NCBI GenBank assembly: GCA_036365515.1
Contig: CM070874.1
Location: 162,391,797 to 162,455,796 of the forward strand
DNA length: 64,000 bases
Source: Torymus aiolomorphi
Taxonomy: Eukaryota; Arthropoda; Insecta; Hymenoptera; Torymidae
Reading direction: 5' to 3'
Shown piece by piece: positions 1 to 10,975 of the stretch. The position numbers and the translations under genes were made by a program. The notes under the pieces are model-generated. The model did not search any database, was not told the DNA's origin, and saw only the letters and a program-made list of their open reading frames with translations. Within the stretch, counting starts at the first letter, position 1. Every line of letters begins with the position of its first letter.

Positions 1-959
1 TTGGTAAAAGTTAAGGAGAACAAAAGAAACCACACATGCCACTACTTATTCCTCTGGCGGTCAATTAATATTCGTCGATACCCGTCGTACGCTAACGCTA
101 TGGAGTAATCACTCTATTAGTCCGGCTGTCAGAATCTGAGACTTTATTCAATGTTCGCTGCCGCACTGCAACATGACCCTGAGTCTGGGTTATGGGGCGA
201 TGCGCGCGTCTATGTGACGATACTGTCGCGCGGCTTAACGCGTCCGTGGAGGAGATATAATCTGAGGAGATATAATCCAGCGGGATCCGCGGATTAAGTA
301 TTTCTATATTTATAGATCTAGGTACAGGCGTAGAAATATTATTATCTACGCAAGTAATTATTCTTCTTGAAATATGTGATTATATATTTTTTTCTTCGTT
401 GAGATGTTCCTCGGTGTTGCTGGATTTCCTCTATTATATGTGGAATATGGTTATTTCAATCCTCCAGTATGCGGACACCTTGCTTCTGGGTTCTTGTTCC
501 CTTTTTAGAGGCCGTTACTGCTATCTGGCTCTTTGCGGTTTGGATCTAGAATGCGCTGCCGGGTTCTGGATGGACTGGCTTCGATGGATATGACATATCA
601 ACGCCCGTATTGCGTAGATTCACGAACTAAAGTAATCCTCAACCTACTACGTAGGGTCTAACGAAAGGACGACGATATCGAAGTTCTATTAGGGTACGGT
701 ATAGTTCCGATACTATCGATTATTGTATTAATATTAAAAATATTAATTTATTATAGAAAATGAAAAATTAAATTTTTATTAATAATTGTTGATTATTTTT
801 TTCTACTAATAATGATTAAACAATTGATATTATTAGTAACAATTGGATAGTTATTATTATGAACACTTACTAAATATTAATTTCTATTAGTAAAAATCAT
901 TAATTATTAATTAACAATATAAAATCAATTATTAATACAATTATTTATATAATTACTTA
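1..959. other. Non-coding, no gene seen
   Basis: The first 300 bases are moderately GC-rich and hold a short direct repeat (GGAGATATAATC twice near 248-280). The remainder becomes very AT-rich, with many TTATTAAT-type words between 720 and 959. A 64-codon open frame at 399-593 has no recognisable motif and is not called. I see no RNA gene. Confidence 0.6.
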
Positions 960-1381
960 TTAAGGGGGTCCGAAAGTCAATTAAAAATTCAAATTTCGCG
1001 CCACAATATAGCAGACAAAAAAATAAGTAATTTGCCTATAACAATTAGTAAAAACAATATTACGGAAAACCAGGACTGCATTGCCCTCCGTTACATTATT
1101 ATCTATCATTTTACAAAGTTTGAAGTTTCTATATAAATATTTCGCTGAATGGCATTTGAATAATGTCTCAAAATCAAGTAATTCAAATGCCATTCAGCGA
1201 AATATTTATGTAGAAACTGCAAACTTTGTAAAATGATAGATAATAATGTAACGGAGGGCAATGCACTCCTGGTTTTCCGTAATATTGTTTTTACTAATTG
1301 TTATAGGCAAATTACTTATTTTTTGTCTGCTATATTGTGGCGCGAAATTTGAATTTTTAATTGACTTTCGGACCCCCTTAA
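960..1381. mobile_element. Palindromic fold-back MITE with TTAA target duplication
   Basis: Positions 964-1377 form a near-perfect inverted repeat of two arms of about 195 bp around a short spacer near 1165. The ends read GGGGGTCCGAAAG and its complement, and both sides are flanked by TTAA (960-963 and 1378-1381). TTAA target duplication is characteristic of piggyBac-superfamily elements, so this is probably a non-autonomous element moved by such a transposase. Open frames at 981-1193 and 1206-1406 are mirror images of each other inside the arms and are not genes. A second element with the same TTAA plus GGGGG ends lies at 11917-12598. Confidence 0.85.
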
Positions 1382-2328
1382 TATAATTATCGATATACTT
1401 AATCAATATTAATTATTAATGAACAATAATAATTCAATAATTATTATTGTTAATTATTATCCAATTATTGAATTACTAGTTATCAATTATTTCTTAGAAA
1501 TTCGTTAATTTATTATCGAATCGTTGTTTATTAAGAACACTTTATAAGAAACTTAACTTTCGTGGCATGTATGGTAACACGCACAAGGGTTGAATGCTAA
1601 AGGAGTCGATTTGAGGTTTTCCGGGATTTTTCTATTCGATATTTGCAGAGGTTCACAGAAATTAGTTTATTTTTCCCTTAGGGGATTAGTCGGTCGCCCT
1701 AAATCCGTTAGTACTAGTCAAAAATTCTTGATCGGATTTTCATAATTAAAATTACCGACAATTATCTTATTATTATAGGATTCTAAAAGATGTCATAGGA
1801 GTATCAGTAAAGAAAATAAATTTTTATTGCTCCTTTTAAAAGGTATATTTATTTTAAAGATTGACTGCACGAAAACTGTCAAGTTTTAGAGTGTTTGTTT
1901 ATTTTACTTGAATAATGAATATAAATGAATGAACAATTATTATGACACAAAAATATTGTAGAAACTACTTTTTATTATCTTAATCTAATATAAGTAATGA
2001 AAAGTTATCAAAAAGGGTATTTTCAAAAACTAAGCTACTGTCTGAGGAGTTAATATTTTTGTTTAAGTGAATTTCACCCACGGTGACCGATGAGGGTTAA
2101 GGGTTAAAATTATTAATTCACCGTTATTTGTTCTTTAATAGGGAATATTATTTGCCACGAAGTGATCGCTAATCGAGCGAGTTAATTATGCCTTTGCACT
2201 CAGAGATAAAGAGTAGGCTGGTCACCTCGCAGTCGCAGGAGGCTGACGTCAACGGCACTTGACTGACACGAGTGAAAAAGAGAGGGAACGCATGCTCGGA
2301 GAGCGAAGGTAGCTGTACGTACAAGTAT

Positions 2329-2330
<2 letters not shown>
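1382..2330. other. Non-coding AT-rich stretch
   Basis: No gene, RNA or terminal repeat was recognised. The DNA is AT-rich, with runs of TTATTATT near the palindromic element and somewhat more balanced sequence between 1560 and 2330. Confidence 0.5.
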
Positions 2331-2416
<86 letters not shown>

Positions 2417-2425
2417 ATATATACC
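2331..2425. repeat. (TA)n microsatellite
   Basis: An almost pure TA dinucleotide tract of roughly 80 bp with small GTATG interruptions at both ends. Predicted open frames across it (Ile-Tyr runs) are artefacts of the repeat. Confidence 0.97.
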
Positions 2426-3369
2426 GAGATACACATGCGCTCGCCGTTAATTGTTCATTGAATTAATTTCCTATCTTTGTTAATTTACGGAGTCTATAAA
2501 AATCCACGGGGAGACAATTTACTACACTTTCAAATAATTTCAAGCATCCGGAGAATATATAGATAAATAATTTTGTCTTGATAATTTCGAAATTAACCGT
2601 TATTATTTAATGTAGACGTATGCGCAATGGATAAAGGATATAAGTATATGCCATAAGATTTTAATTATAATCGTATAATATAGTTGTTAATTGTAATTGT
2701 GGTTATTACCTAAATTTATTCCCTTTCTTTTATTTTGTTTTCCACTCCTGAGCAATCGATCAACTGGCACTGTAACCTTATTGGTCCTAGTCCTGCAGGA
2801 AAGTCCACGTGGATTACTCGTACAGTCACTTTGTTAAGCGTCCCTTATTATGAATCTTTCTTGTAAAACTCGTTAATTTTATCTGTTATATTCGCTGTTA
2901 GAGTATATGCTTCACTAATGCGTAGATGGATAAATATATGTATTCTATAATTTTCTTTTTTTTATATATTTCCTATACCTTATTGTATTAATTATTAATT
3001 GAACAAAGAAGCTTTTATTCCGTAGCCTAAGGCGTACTTCGTGGTGCGGCTGTATGCGCCGAACTGACTCTCCGTGGTTGCCCGGTCGCGAGCTGCACCT
3101 CCCCCGATTTTCTTTTCTCTCTCTCTTTCACATTCAGTCATCCCGGGCGGCAACAGGCGATAAGCACCACGCCACCACTTTAGGGATCCGATTTCGCGTT
3201 TAACGTGGTGTGCTGCAACGTGACATAGTTGTCAGTACATTCTACAGACAATCGACTTCGGTTGTGAGGCTATTAATAAGGAAACGAATAAATGAAATGA
3301 AATTGTGTAAAGAAGCGAATTGAAAATTTTCTGAACGAAAAACTATCGCCGACAACTACGTCCGTAACA
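2426..3369. other. Non-coding stretch with a GC-rich block
   Basis: Mostly AT-rich. Bases 3020-3240 are distinctly richer in G+C, contain a CT-rich tract, and show an AATAAA signal on the minus strand just to the left (about 3014-3019). That is the sort of composition expected of a solo LTR, but I could not define ends, so it is left unclassified. No gene seen. Confidence 0.4.
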
Positions 3370-3371
3370 TA

Positions 3372-3412
3372 CTGTATAAAAGTTTAAATTTTTACAAATT
3401 CTTACAGATTTT
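3372..3412 (+). repeat. Left terminal inverted repeat of pogo element
   Basis: 41 bp, perfectly complementary to 6466-6506, preceded by the TA duplication. Confidence 0.95.
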
Positions 3413-4748
3413 TCTAACAAATACTTCCTTATAATTTCATAAAAATAAGCTACACAAGGAAATATTTAGAAAATGTAAGGAATTGAAAGAAAATGTAAGA
3501 AACTTTAACAACTTGTTAAATATGCCCGAAATCCAGTATCGTATGATTTCTTACATTTTTCGACAATTTATTCCATTTTATAAGTATTTTCTTATTTTCT
3601 TTCATATTTTATAATTTCAGCTAGGAGAGATTTTCATGCTTGTTAAAATTATGATAGGTTTTAATAAGAAAAGTTTATTTATGATTTATTAATATAAATT
3701 AATATGAACAAAATTTTTAATATAATGATAATTATAGCAATTCATGGTTATTGCGCAATATAAAAGATTACGTACACTTGCATTGATATGGCATATCTCC
3801 CGAATCCTCCTCTTTCATTCATAAATAAGTGAAACATCGGTCAGTCGAAAACAAATATACGTTACTGAACGTTTTTCTACGCTCGTGTTAAATTAATATT
3901 CAATGTCAACATTATTTTATGGGTATTAATTGAAAATATAAGTGTCTGGAGGTACTTGCATCATATTTTTTAATGGCAAGTAAACATTTTACGAGTACGA
4001 AATCCTATTTGAATTGAATTATAACAACAATAATAATAGTCGTAAGTAACCATATAATTGAAATTTCTTTTTTCTACATAATTATTCAAAATATTTCTAA
4101 TAGAAGGATATAATAGATATAATATTGAAAAGTTAAATAAAATGCAGCATTTTTAAATATAAAACTCGTCAAAATATACAATAAATTTTGAACAAATGGC
4201 CGAAGTTAAGAAAGTCAAATTCAGTAAAAATCTATTATAGAATCTTTATTGTACCAATTGTAAATATTTTGATAGTGAAACTTTACTCTTAATACATGCA
4301 TTGAATTATTTTATGATAGTAAAAATTATGTTTTGATTTTAATTTTTAGAATTACTGTTACATTACTGTTATTCTAATATATAAAATATGACATACTGAC
4401 GATTTAATCAGTTAAGTGTAAAAAAATATTCATACGAGTGAATAGAAGTAGTACTTTATTTATAATAATAACTTTTAACAACTATTTAATGCTAATAAAA
4501 TAGTGTATCTTGTAGACAAAACATTGACAAACAATAACGAATTCCCATGCACTTACAAAGGAATTTAGTAAAATGTTTTCCTCAAAAGTTTTGGATGTCT
4601 GAATACTTTTTACACTTACTGTACATTCATACTATTGTACATTCCTATACTGTTATGGCTATAAAAAGGCTATAATAACTAAAACTTTTACAGGTTTACA
4701 CTGCGACTCAACGTATCTAAAAGAAGAAAGAAAATATTTTCCATAAAT
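3413..4748. other. 5' non-coding interior of the pogo element
   Basis: AT-rich, no reading frame of note. Around 3530-3630 it holds a block starting CCGAAATCCAGTA and ending GCTAGGAG. A related block recurs in direct orientation outside the element at about 6918-7110, suggesting either an older duplication or that both derive from another repeat family. Any promoter of the transposase should lie here, but I cannot point to it. Confidence 0.5.
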
Positions 4749-6338
4749 ATGAACTTGGTAAATGCGATGAATGTTTTATTTATTTTAAAGAGTATGTTTC
4801 AAGATCAAGAAAAGAAATTACCTGTTAATGACGCTGAAAGAAATGTTGCTAATATAGTGTATAATATTATAATATCAAGTATAAATGATCGTAGTATTTA
4901 CGAAGAAACGGAAGAATTTCTATATTATGATGATACCTACGAACCTTACGATGATATACCTGCAGATGATTTACATGAAGATATCGATGCAGAAGATATG
5001 ATAACACCCGAAACTGAAAATCAATGTAGGACCGAATCAGAGAGTATTAATTTTGACTACAAAAAGCAAGCTGTTGAGTATTGGATAAGTAGTAAAAACA
5101 AGTTAAAATTTGAAACAGTCCAAAATCGATTCAAAAAATTAAAAACAGCACGTCAGCTGTATAGATGGAGAGATCAACTGGCAATAGGAGGAAGTAGGAT
5201 CGATAAATTGAAAAAAATTGAGGAATACTGTTTACAAAAATTTAACGTAGCCAAATCGAATAGAATACCCATTCATGACATTGATGTAAGACGTATGGCA
5301 AAAGAAAAAGCATTAGAGTTAAACTTCAATGAATTTAAAGCTTCTAGACACTGGTTAAATCAATTTAAACGGCGATTTAATATCGTTTCTCGAAAAATAA
5401 CAAAAATTATTACTAAAAAATCTATAGATGATTCAGAAGAATGGTCAGCACAAAAACAGGAATTTCGCAATAGAGTAAAAAATGCCATCATAAAATATGA
5501 TGCAAAACGTGTTTATAACTCCGACCAAAGTGGTTTTAATTACGAAATACACAGTGGTCGAACCCTCAATCTTAGAGGAGATAAAAGTGTAGAGAGTATA
5601 GTGCAATCAGTGCATTCGACAACTCCTTCTTATACTATCTAACCTACTGTATCTGCTGAAGGAAAACTTCTATCACCCTTCTTTTTAGTCATGCAAGAAC
5701 CAAAGGGAGAGTTTGGAACTGTAGTCAGAAAAAATTTATTTGCAGCAGAAAATATTTATGTAATGGCATCGAAATCAGGTAAATTGACTAAAGAACATGT
5801 TGAAACTTGGGCGCAAGATGTATATTTTCCATCAACTACCATAACAAGTACCCTATTGCTTGATTCATGGAGAGGTCACTGCCTAGATATAATTTATAAA
5901 GTAAAACCGGAACATAAAACCTTAACGATTCTACAAATTCCACAAAGAACAACAAGTGAACTTCAACCTCTTGATATTTACGGTTTTCGAATGTGGAAGA
6001 ACTTCGTTCGAACGTTTTCGGATATGATATTTCTAACAAATGAGGATCTCAACTTACACGATAGAAATAATATAATCAAAATGCATTCATTAGTACATAA
6101 TCAATTATCAAGTCCCAGGTTTCAAAATTTATTTAAATATGCTTGGTACGCCGCCGGTTACATTGATGAAAGGCCAGAAAAAATTGAAAACCCAAAAAAA
6201 TTTTGCTTCAATTCTAATTTTATTACATGCGATATTTGTGGTAAACGAGCGATTATAACATGTTCATGGTGCAAAAAATCGCTATGTTTACAACATTTTT
6301 TTCATGAATATCATTATTGTAAAATATATAATCCATGA
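4749..6338 (+). pseudogene. pogo/Tigger-like DDE transposase, one in-frame stop
   Basis: This frame would encode a transposase of about 530 residues that cuts and rejoins its own transposon ends in the nucleus. A single TAA at 5640-5642 divides it into 297 and 215 codons in the same frame. Domains in order: an acidic N-terminus; a basic helix-turn-helix around residues 100-150; a CENP-B/Tc5-type DNA-binding segment around 180-215 (HWLNQFKRRF); then a DDE_1 catalytic core. The three aspartates are visible at about residue 259 (NSDQSGF), 372 (LLLDSW) and 409 (LQPLDI). The 36-residue spacing of the last two fits pogo. The C-terminus is a Cys/His cluster (CxxC, CxxC, CxxH) at 6232-6320. The start ATG at 4749 is the first in frame. 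A functional copy elsewhere could have lacked the stop. Confidence 0.88.
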
Positions 6339-6465
6339 TCGTCAGAATAATTAGCTAGCTTGCCGTCTGCTGTTGGCTGACGCGTAGGATTTAAAATTGG
6401 TCGTTGTGCTGCTTAGAAATTGGTAGAATTGTATAAGAATTTGTATTAAAAGATAATAAATTGTA

Positions 6466-6506
6466 AAAATCTGTAAGAATTTGTAAAAATTTAAACTTTT
6501 ATACAG
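6466..6506 (-). repeat. Right terminal inverted repeat of pogo element
   Basis: 41 bp, exact complement of 3372-3412, followed by the TA duplication. Confidence 0.95.
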
Positions 6507-6508
6507 TA

Positions 6509-7130
6509 ACTTACATTTTGTAACATATATTAATTATATTTCTAATACATAATAATTTACATTTTATTACGTTTTAGTATTTTTTCTTTACATCTTTGAA
6601 AATATTTTATTTATAGCTTTATTTAAATAAAAGTACAATTATAAATTATTATAAAAGTATAATTATGAACTATTTGAAAAAAGTGTACAAATATGTGATA
6701 CGATGTAAAATGTGTATCAAAATTTGTATATAAACGTAAAAGATGTAATTAAAAGTACAAATATATAATAATATGTAAAAAGATGTACGAAAGTGTAAGA
6801 ATGCCTATAAAATTTGAATTAAGAGTACAAATTAAAAAGTAATAAAACGTAGACAAATGTAAGGAAAAGTAAGAAATTATTAAAAAATGGTATAAACTGT
6901 GGTAAAATGTAAAAGCGTCCGAAATCCAGTAGAAAAGTACAATTTGTTACGTTTTCTTACACTTTTTTACAAACAACTACATTATCATACACTTGTTTAT
7001 CGTACGATAAACAAGTGTATGATAAAAAAATAATAAATAATAGAATAACATAACAAAACATTGTTACATTATTATACACTTATTTACATAATATAATTTC
7101 CGCTAGGAGGTCTACATACTATTTTTCGTG
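6509..7130. repeat. AT-rich degenerate repeats with a perfect 44-bp palindrome
   Basis: Loose reiterations of words such as GTACAAATATGTAAAA fill 6560-6900. At 6982-7025 there is a perfect palindrome of two 22-base arms centred on CGTACG. The block at about 6918-7110 resembles 3530-3630 in direct orientation. No gene seen. Confidence 0.6.
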
Positions 7131-7734
7131 GAATTTAAAATATTTCTAAAAAATTTTTCGCCATATTGAATTCACTATTTTCAAATTTTTATTGTGGATC
7201 TAACTGTGAATTCCGATTAACGATTTTAAGAACCCATTTTAAGGAAAAAAATAATTGCCAAAAAAATATACCTAATTCATTTGTGTTAGGGGTGGTTTAC
7301 CACCTCTTAAGGGGTTGTTTCGCGAAGAATGCCCAAAAACACCAACTGTTATTTATTGTAGTTGGTAAAAATAATGTTTTGACCTATTTTTAATTATTTT
7401 ATGAATTCTCACAACAAAAATTATTCTTAAAAAAACACAATTTCACCCTCTAAAAAATAAGGGATGCAACCCTTAATGTTCATACTACCACGGATTTCTT
7501 GGCTTTTTAATAAGAAACTCTTTCCATTTTGTTTCGTTAAAAAAAGTTAAGTAGAAGCCGAGATATATCAAAAAAACGTTTCTTAGGGGTAAAATTTAGG
7601 GGTGATTTTAACCCTTATAAAGCGCTTCTCAGCCGATAAAAAAAATGGTTTTGTGAATCTCGCATGGAGGTCTACTTTTTAATATGGGTTTGGAATTTTT
7701 TTGAATTTGACAGTTCGGGTACTTTCCTTGTCAG
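7131..7734. other. Unclassified repeat-like non-coding DNA
   Basis: No coding potential. The stretch contains several short G-rich blocks in AT-rich surroundings (GGGGTGG, AAGGGGTTG, TAGGGGTGA). It ends where gag-like coding sequence begins at about 7735, so the junction marks the truncated left end of the following retrotransposon. I do not recognise a family. Confidence 0.4.
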
Positions 7735-7739
7735 TACAA

Positions 7740-8410
7740 CGCCCATCATCCTCAAGGTCGTTCGTCTGATGGTCGGAATCAACAATCATCGCCGCCCGCA
7801 TTTATAGGATATATGGACCAACCTGATAACCAATCTCCGATCCTGAATGTATACCATGATGAGCGGCCTGGTAGCCCTGAACCAGCAGAGTGTGAACAGC
7901 CATTTATTGGACACACCGTTTTGAATCATGGGGAGCCGTACGATAGATACCAAGGAGAAATGTACCCACAAATAGATAAAACGTAATAATAATTATCAAG
8001 GACCACGAGGAATACAAACCCTCGCTTCCCATCAAACCCGTATCAAACCAATCAATTAAATCAATATCAAAGAGACTATCAGAATTCAAAATTTCCACCA
8101 AGAGACCGTAGAGAATTCGACCGGAGGGATCCAAGATTATACTATCCTGCTGGACCACTGCTAGAGCCACAGCCCCAAAACCCTCTGCCATCAACCAGTC
8201 ATCCATCTAATCAATCTAACCAGACCGGTCATTTAAACTCGAAGGGGGCTCGCCCCGAAACCCAGGAGGTGAGACAGGCCATCACGTCAACGAGCAGTGT
8301 TCAGCCGAATCCAACACCCAGAGTTTATGTGCTGCAACGAAACCAGCGCGCAGAATTGCTTCCTGTGGGCCGGCTGAGGGAACCGAGGGACGAGAAGGTA
8401 ACCCCACGGT
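7740..8410 (+). pseudogene. gag C-terminal remnant (gypsy-1)
   Basis: Two overlapping frames read as a low-complexity protein rich in Gln, Asn, Pro and Ser. The first runs to a TAA near 7983-7985, and the second resumes after a frameshift near 8030 and ends with TAG at about 8410. The composition fits the C-terminal tail of a gag polyprotein, which forms the particle core and binds genomic RNA. No zinc knuckle is visible, as in many errantiviral Gag proteins. Assignment depends on the position immediately upstream of protease. Confidence 0.6.
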
Positions 8411-8411
8411 A

Positions 8412-9387
8412 GTGCGGCTGCGAGTCTCGGAAGGACATCATCCATGGCTCCAATTTATGATTGATAACGGAGCTGCGGTTAATATCATCAAAATTGGATC
8501 ATTGCATACGGATGTTATGGTGGATACCGATCAGGCAGTTCCATTAACCGGAATAAGCAATCACTCTATCGATACCTCGCACAGCGACGCTACATCTAAG
8601 AGATCGCCCGGTCACATTCATTGTAGTGAAAGATGGTTTTCCGATTGGAGAAGATGGAATACTTGGACGAGATTATCTCAAACGCGAACAAGCAGTAATA
8701 TCCTATCATTACAATGCTCTAATGATTAGTGGGGACGTTATGCACCCCCTTTCATTTATTGACCCTCACTCAGGGCAGAGCATTGGTGATGCTCCAGTTA
8801 CTCAGGACACTAGACATCTGGGAGAATTTGACTCCGCAAATCTTCAAGATAATCCACCAACGTCATCCGCTAAGGTAATGTATACTATACCAGGAGGAAC
8901 TAGACAGATAGTGAGAATAAATGTAATAAACAAATCCCAAGAGGAAGGATACCTGCCGCGGATTGATCTAGGATATGACGACATGTACCTCGGCGAAGGC
9001 ATAGTTAAAGTTCAAGGGGATGGAGGATGTTATATTATGGCCATCAATACCAGGAATGTGGAGGTGTCATTTGAAGTAGACGCGAAGGAGCTCACACCCT
9101 TCGAATATGCATCCTTAGACTTCGAACCTGGAGCAGAAGAAGACATCCCAGTGGCCGCAAATAACCCGATCACTGACAAAAAAACTCGTTTCGTTCGATT
9201 GAAAGAACTCATTGACGTCAAAGATCTCAATGAAGAGGAAACAACACATATAAACAAGCTATTGAAAGATTTCCCCGATGTATTCCTGTTACCAGGGAAT
9301 CCGGTACCCTGTACCAACGCAGTTGAACATCATATTCCTCGGACCCAAGTCTTACTCAGAACAGGCGACCAAAACCACCCATGCTGA
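8412..9387 (+). pseudogene. Protease and start of reverse transcriptase (gypsy-1 pol)
   Basis: Two overlapping frames (8412-8729 and 8626-9387) cover a retropepsin and a linker into reverse transcriptase. The protease motif reads FMIDNGAAVN, with Asn in place of the usual Thr or Ser of the D-T/S-G triad. The expected second half (GILGRDYLKR) follows in the other frame, so a frameshift lies near 8630-8700. Residues encoded at 9180-9330 (KDFPDVFLLPG) are the conserved N-terminal boundary of gypsy RT. The catalytic palm with its YxDD box is absent: the frame ends at 9387 and the next recognisable sequence is beyond RNase H. Confidence 0.8.
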
Positions 9388-10880
9388 AGAATAGTGTTGC
9401 CTCCTCCCGACAATGTCTCACATATAAAAGGGATAATATTGTACACTTTATCGCCAAAGACAGCAACATAAGTGATACTGTAGGGTTGTTGCTAACAGAG
9501 ATTGGAGCTATCGACCCAAAAGGCTGGAAAATCCAGAAACCTCAAATTGGCCAAATACTCACCACACCCTTCAAGAATCATAATGTATTCTCCTTGGTAG
9601 TGAAAGAGAGACATTCAGGCTCCACAGACTGGGCTGTCGTCAAACGGTCCAACGTCTCCGAAGAGTACTCTTAAGGAAAAATCTCTCCAGTTTTCGAATA
9701 GCTCGCCGTGGCGATCTCATAGATGAAATCGATCCCGGCTGTCTAATTGAGGAATTATCTACCACCTTCAGTGGAACACCTATCGACGTTACCGTATGTC
9801 AGGGCCAAGTTGAATTACTGAAGCCAGAAGAACGGAAGCCGATCATCAAGACTCTCCACGATAGCTTCATCGGAGGACACAAGGGAATGAATCAAACGTA
9901 TCGAAAAATCCGTGAAAGGTACTACTGGTCCTGCATGCGCAATGATGTCCTTGATTATGTTAGCCATTGCCCGCAATGTCAGGAAAAAAGATCGAAAGGA
10001 TCAGGACGCGGGAGCCCATGATCATTACCGAGACACCTATCGAAGCCTTTGATAAGGTTTCCATAGATACCGTGGGAAAATTACGTACTACTCCGAGAGG
10101 AAATTGCCACCTGCTGACTATGCAATGTAATTTGACGAAATATCTCATTGCCAATCCTATACCCAACCTGAGGGCCTCTACTATCGCGGGCGCCCTAGCC
10201 AGACACCTTATATGCCAATTTGGAGCACCGAAGGCCATCCTATCCGACAGAGGAACCAGTTGCCTCTCCGAAATTGTTGAGGGACTCTTACGACTGTTCC
10301 GGATCCACCATCTCACGACTTCAGTTTACCACCCCCAGACTAATGGATCCTTAGAACGCAGTCACACCGCTCTGATGGACTTTGTGAGGACTTATTCCCT
10401 GAGAAATACGACCACTGGGATAACTTGGCCTCCTTCGTCACCTTCACATATAACACCAGTGTTCACACAAGCCCGAATTTCACGCCATTCGAATTAGTCT
10501 ACGGCCGATTGGCGAGGTTCCCTACCCGAATGCTAGCCGCGGAACAATTGAGGACCTACAATTTGTATTTGCAGGACCGAGTTACCAGACTGGATGAAAT
10601 GAAGATCCAAGCCGCTAATAACCAAATTAAAACGAAAGAAAAATCAAAGGAACGATATGATCGACAGGTGAAACCGCTGAAGGGTACTGTTGGTAATTAC
10701 GCTTGGGTAAAAGTGGAACCGCGCACTTCGAAATTTGACAGTTACTATAAGAAACCTCTAAAAATCAAAGCAGTATTAGGTAGGAACAACGTCCTGTTGG
10801 AATTACCAAATGGGAAAACAATCCGGAAACACACAGATAAATTGAAAATCGTTCGTCTCTCCGATAGCGATACTAACTAA
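9381..10880 (+). pseudogene. RNase H tether and integrase (gypsy-1 pol)
   Basis: After the internal deletion, 9381-9674 reads as the connection region that follows RNase H. Integrase spans about 9690-10880 in three frames. The zinc-binding HHCC domain is visible (H-H then CPQC near 9965). The catalytic core follows with Asp in SIDTVG (about 10065), Asp in LSDRG (about 10245) and Glu in SLERSH (about 10355), so all three acidic residues survive. Frameshifts occur near 10000 and 10395. The C-terminal DNA-binding part ends at the stop at 10878-10880. Integrase would join the cDNA to the host chromosome in the nucleus. Confidence 0.85.
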
Positions 10881-10975
10881 CGAAACTTATATCCACCTGT
10901 CGGAGCGACAAGTAAAATAAGAAGGGGGTGGCTAGCAAATCAAATTTCATTACAAACTCCTGTATCTGATTTCAG
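10881..10975 (+). promoter_or_regulatory. pol-env junction with a purine-rich tract
   Basis: The stretch GACAAGTAAAATAAGAAGGGGG at 10908-10929 resembles the polypurine tract at 15392-15421 (GACAAGTAAAGTAAGAG followed by G-run). A second, internal polypurine-like tract ahead of env is odd, and may be a duplication or a central polypurine tract. Errantiviral env is expressed from a spliced RNA, so an acceptor could also lie here, but I cannot prove one. Confidence 0.4.

Larger units (their letters stand above)
3370..6508 (+). mobile_element. pogo-type DNA transposon with perfect 41-bp TIRs
   Basis: The inverted repeats at 3372-3412 and 6466-6506 are identical over all 41 bases. They begin CTGTATAAAAG and end CTTTTATACAG, and each is flanked by TA (3370-3371 and 6507-6508), the standard Tc1/mariner/pogo target duplication. 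The enclosed 3.1 kb carries one transposase reading frame (4749-6338) of the pogo DDE_1 class. A 1.3-kb untranslated stretch lies before the gene and about 130 bp after it. Identical ends with a single nonsense codon point to a fairly recent insertion. Confidence 0.92.

Noticed and set aside
981..1406. Two minus-strand open frames of 66-70 codons
   Set aside because: They are mirror images within the arms of a palindromic element and lack any protein motif.
2200..2466. Overlapping Ile/Tyr-rich open frames
   Set aside because: They translate a (TA)n microsatellite. The same applies to frames over 16485-16580, 24448-24503 and 31427-31507.
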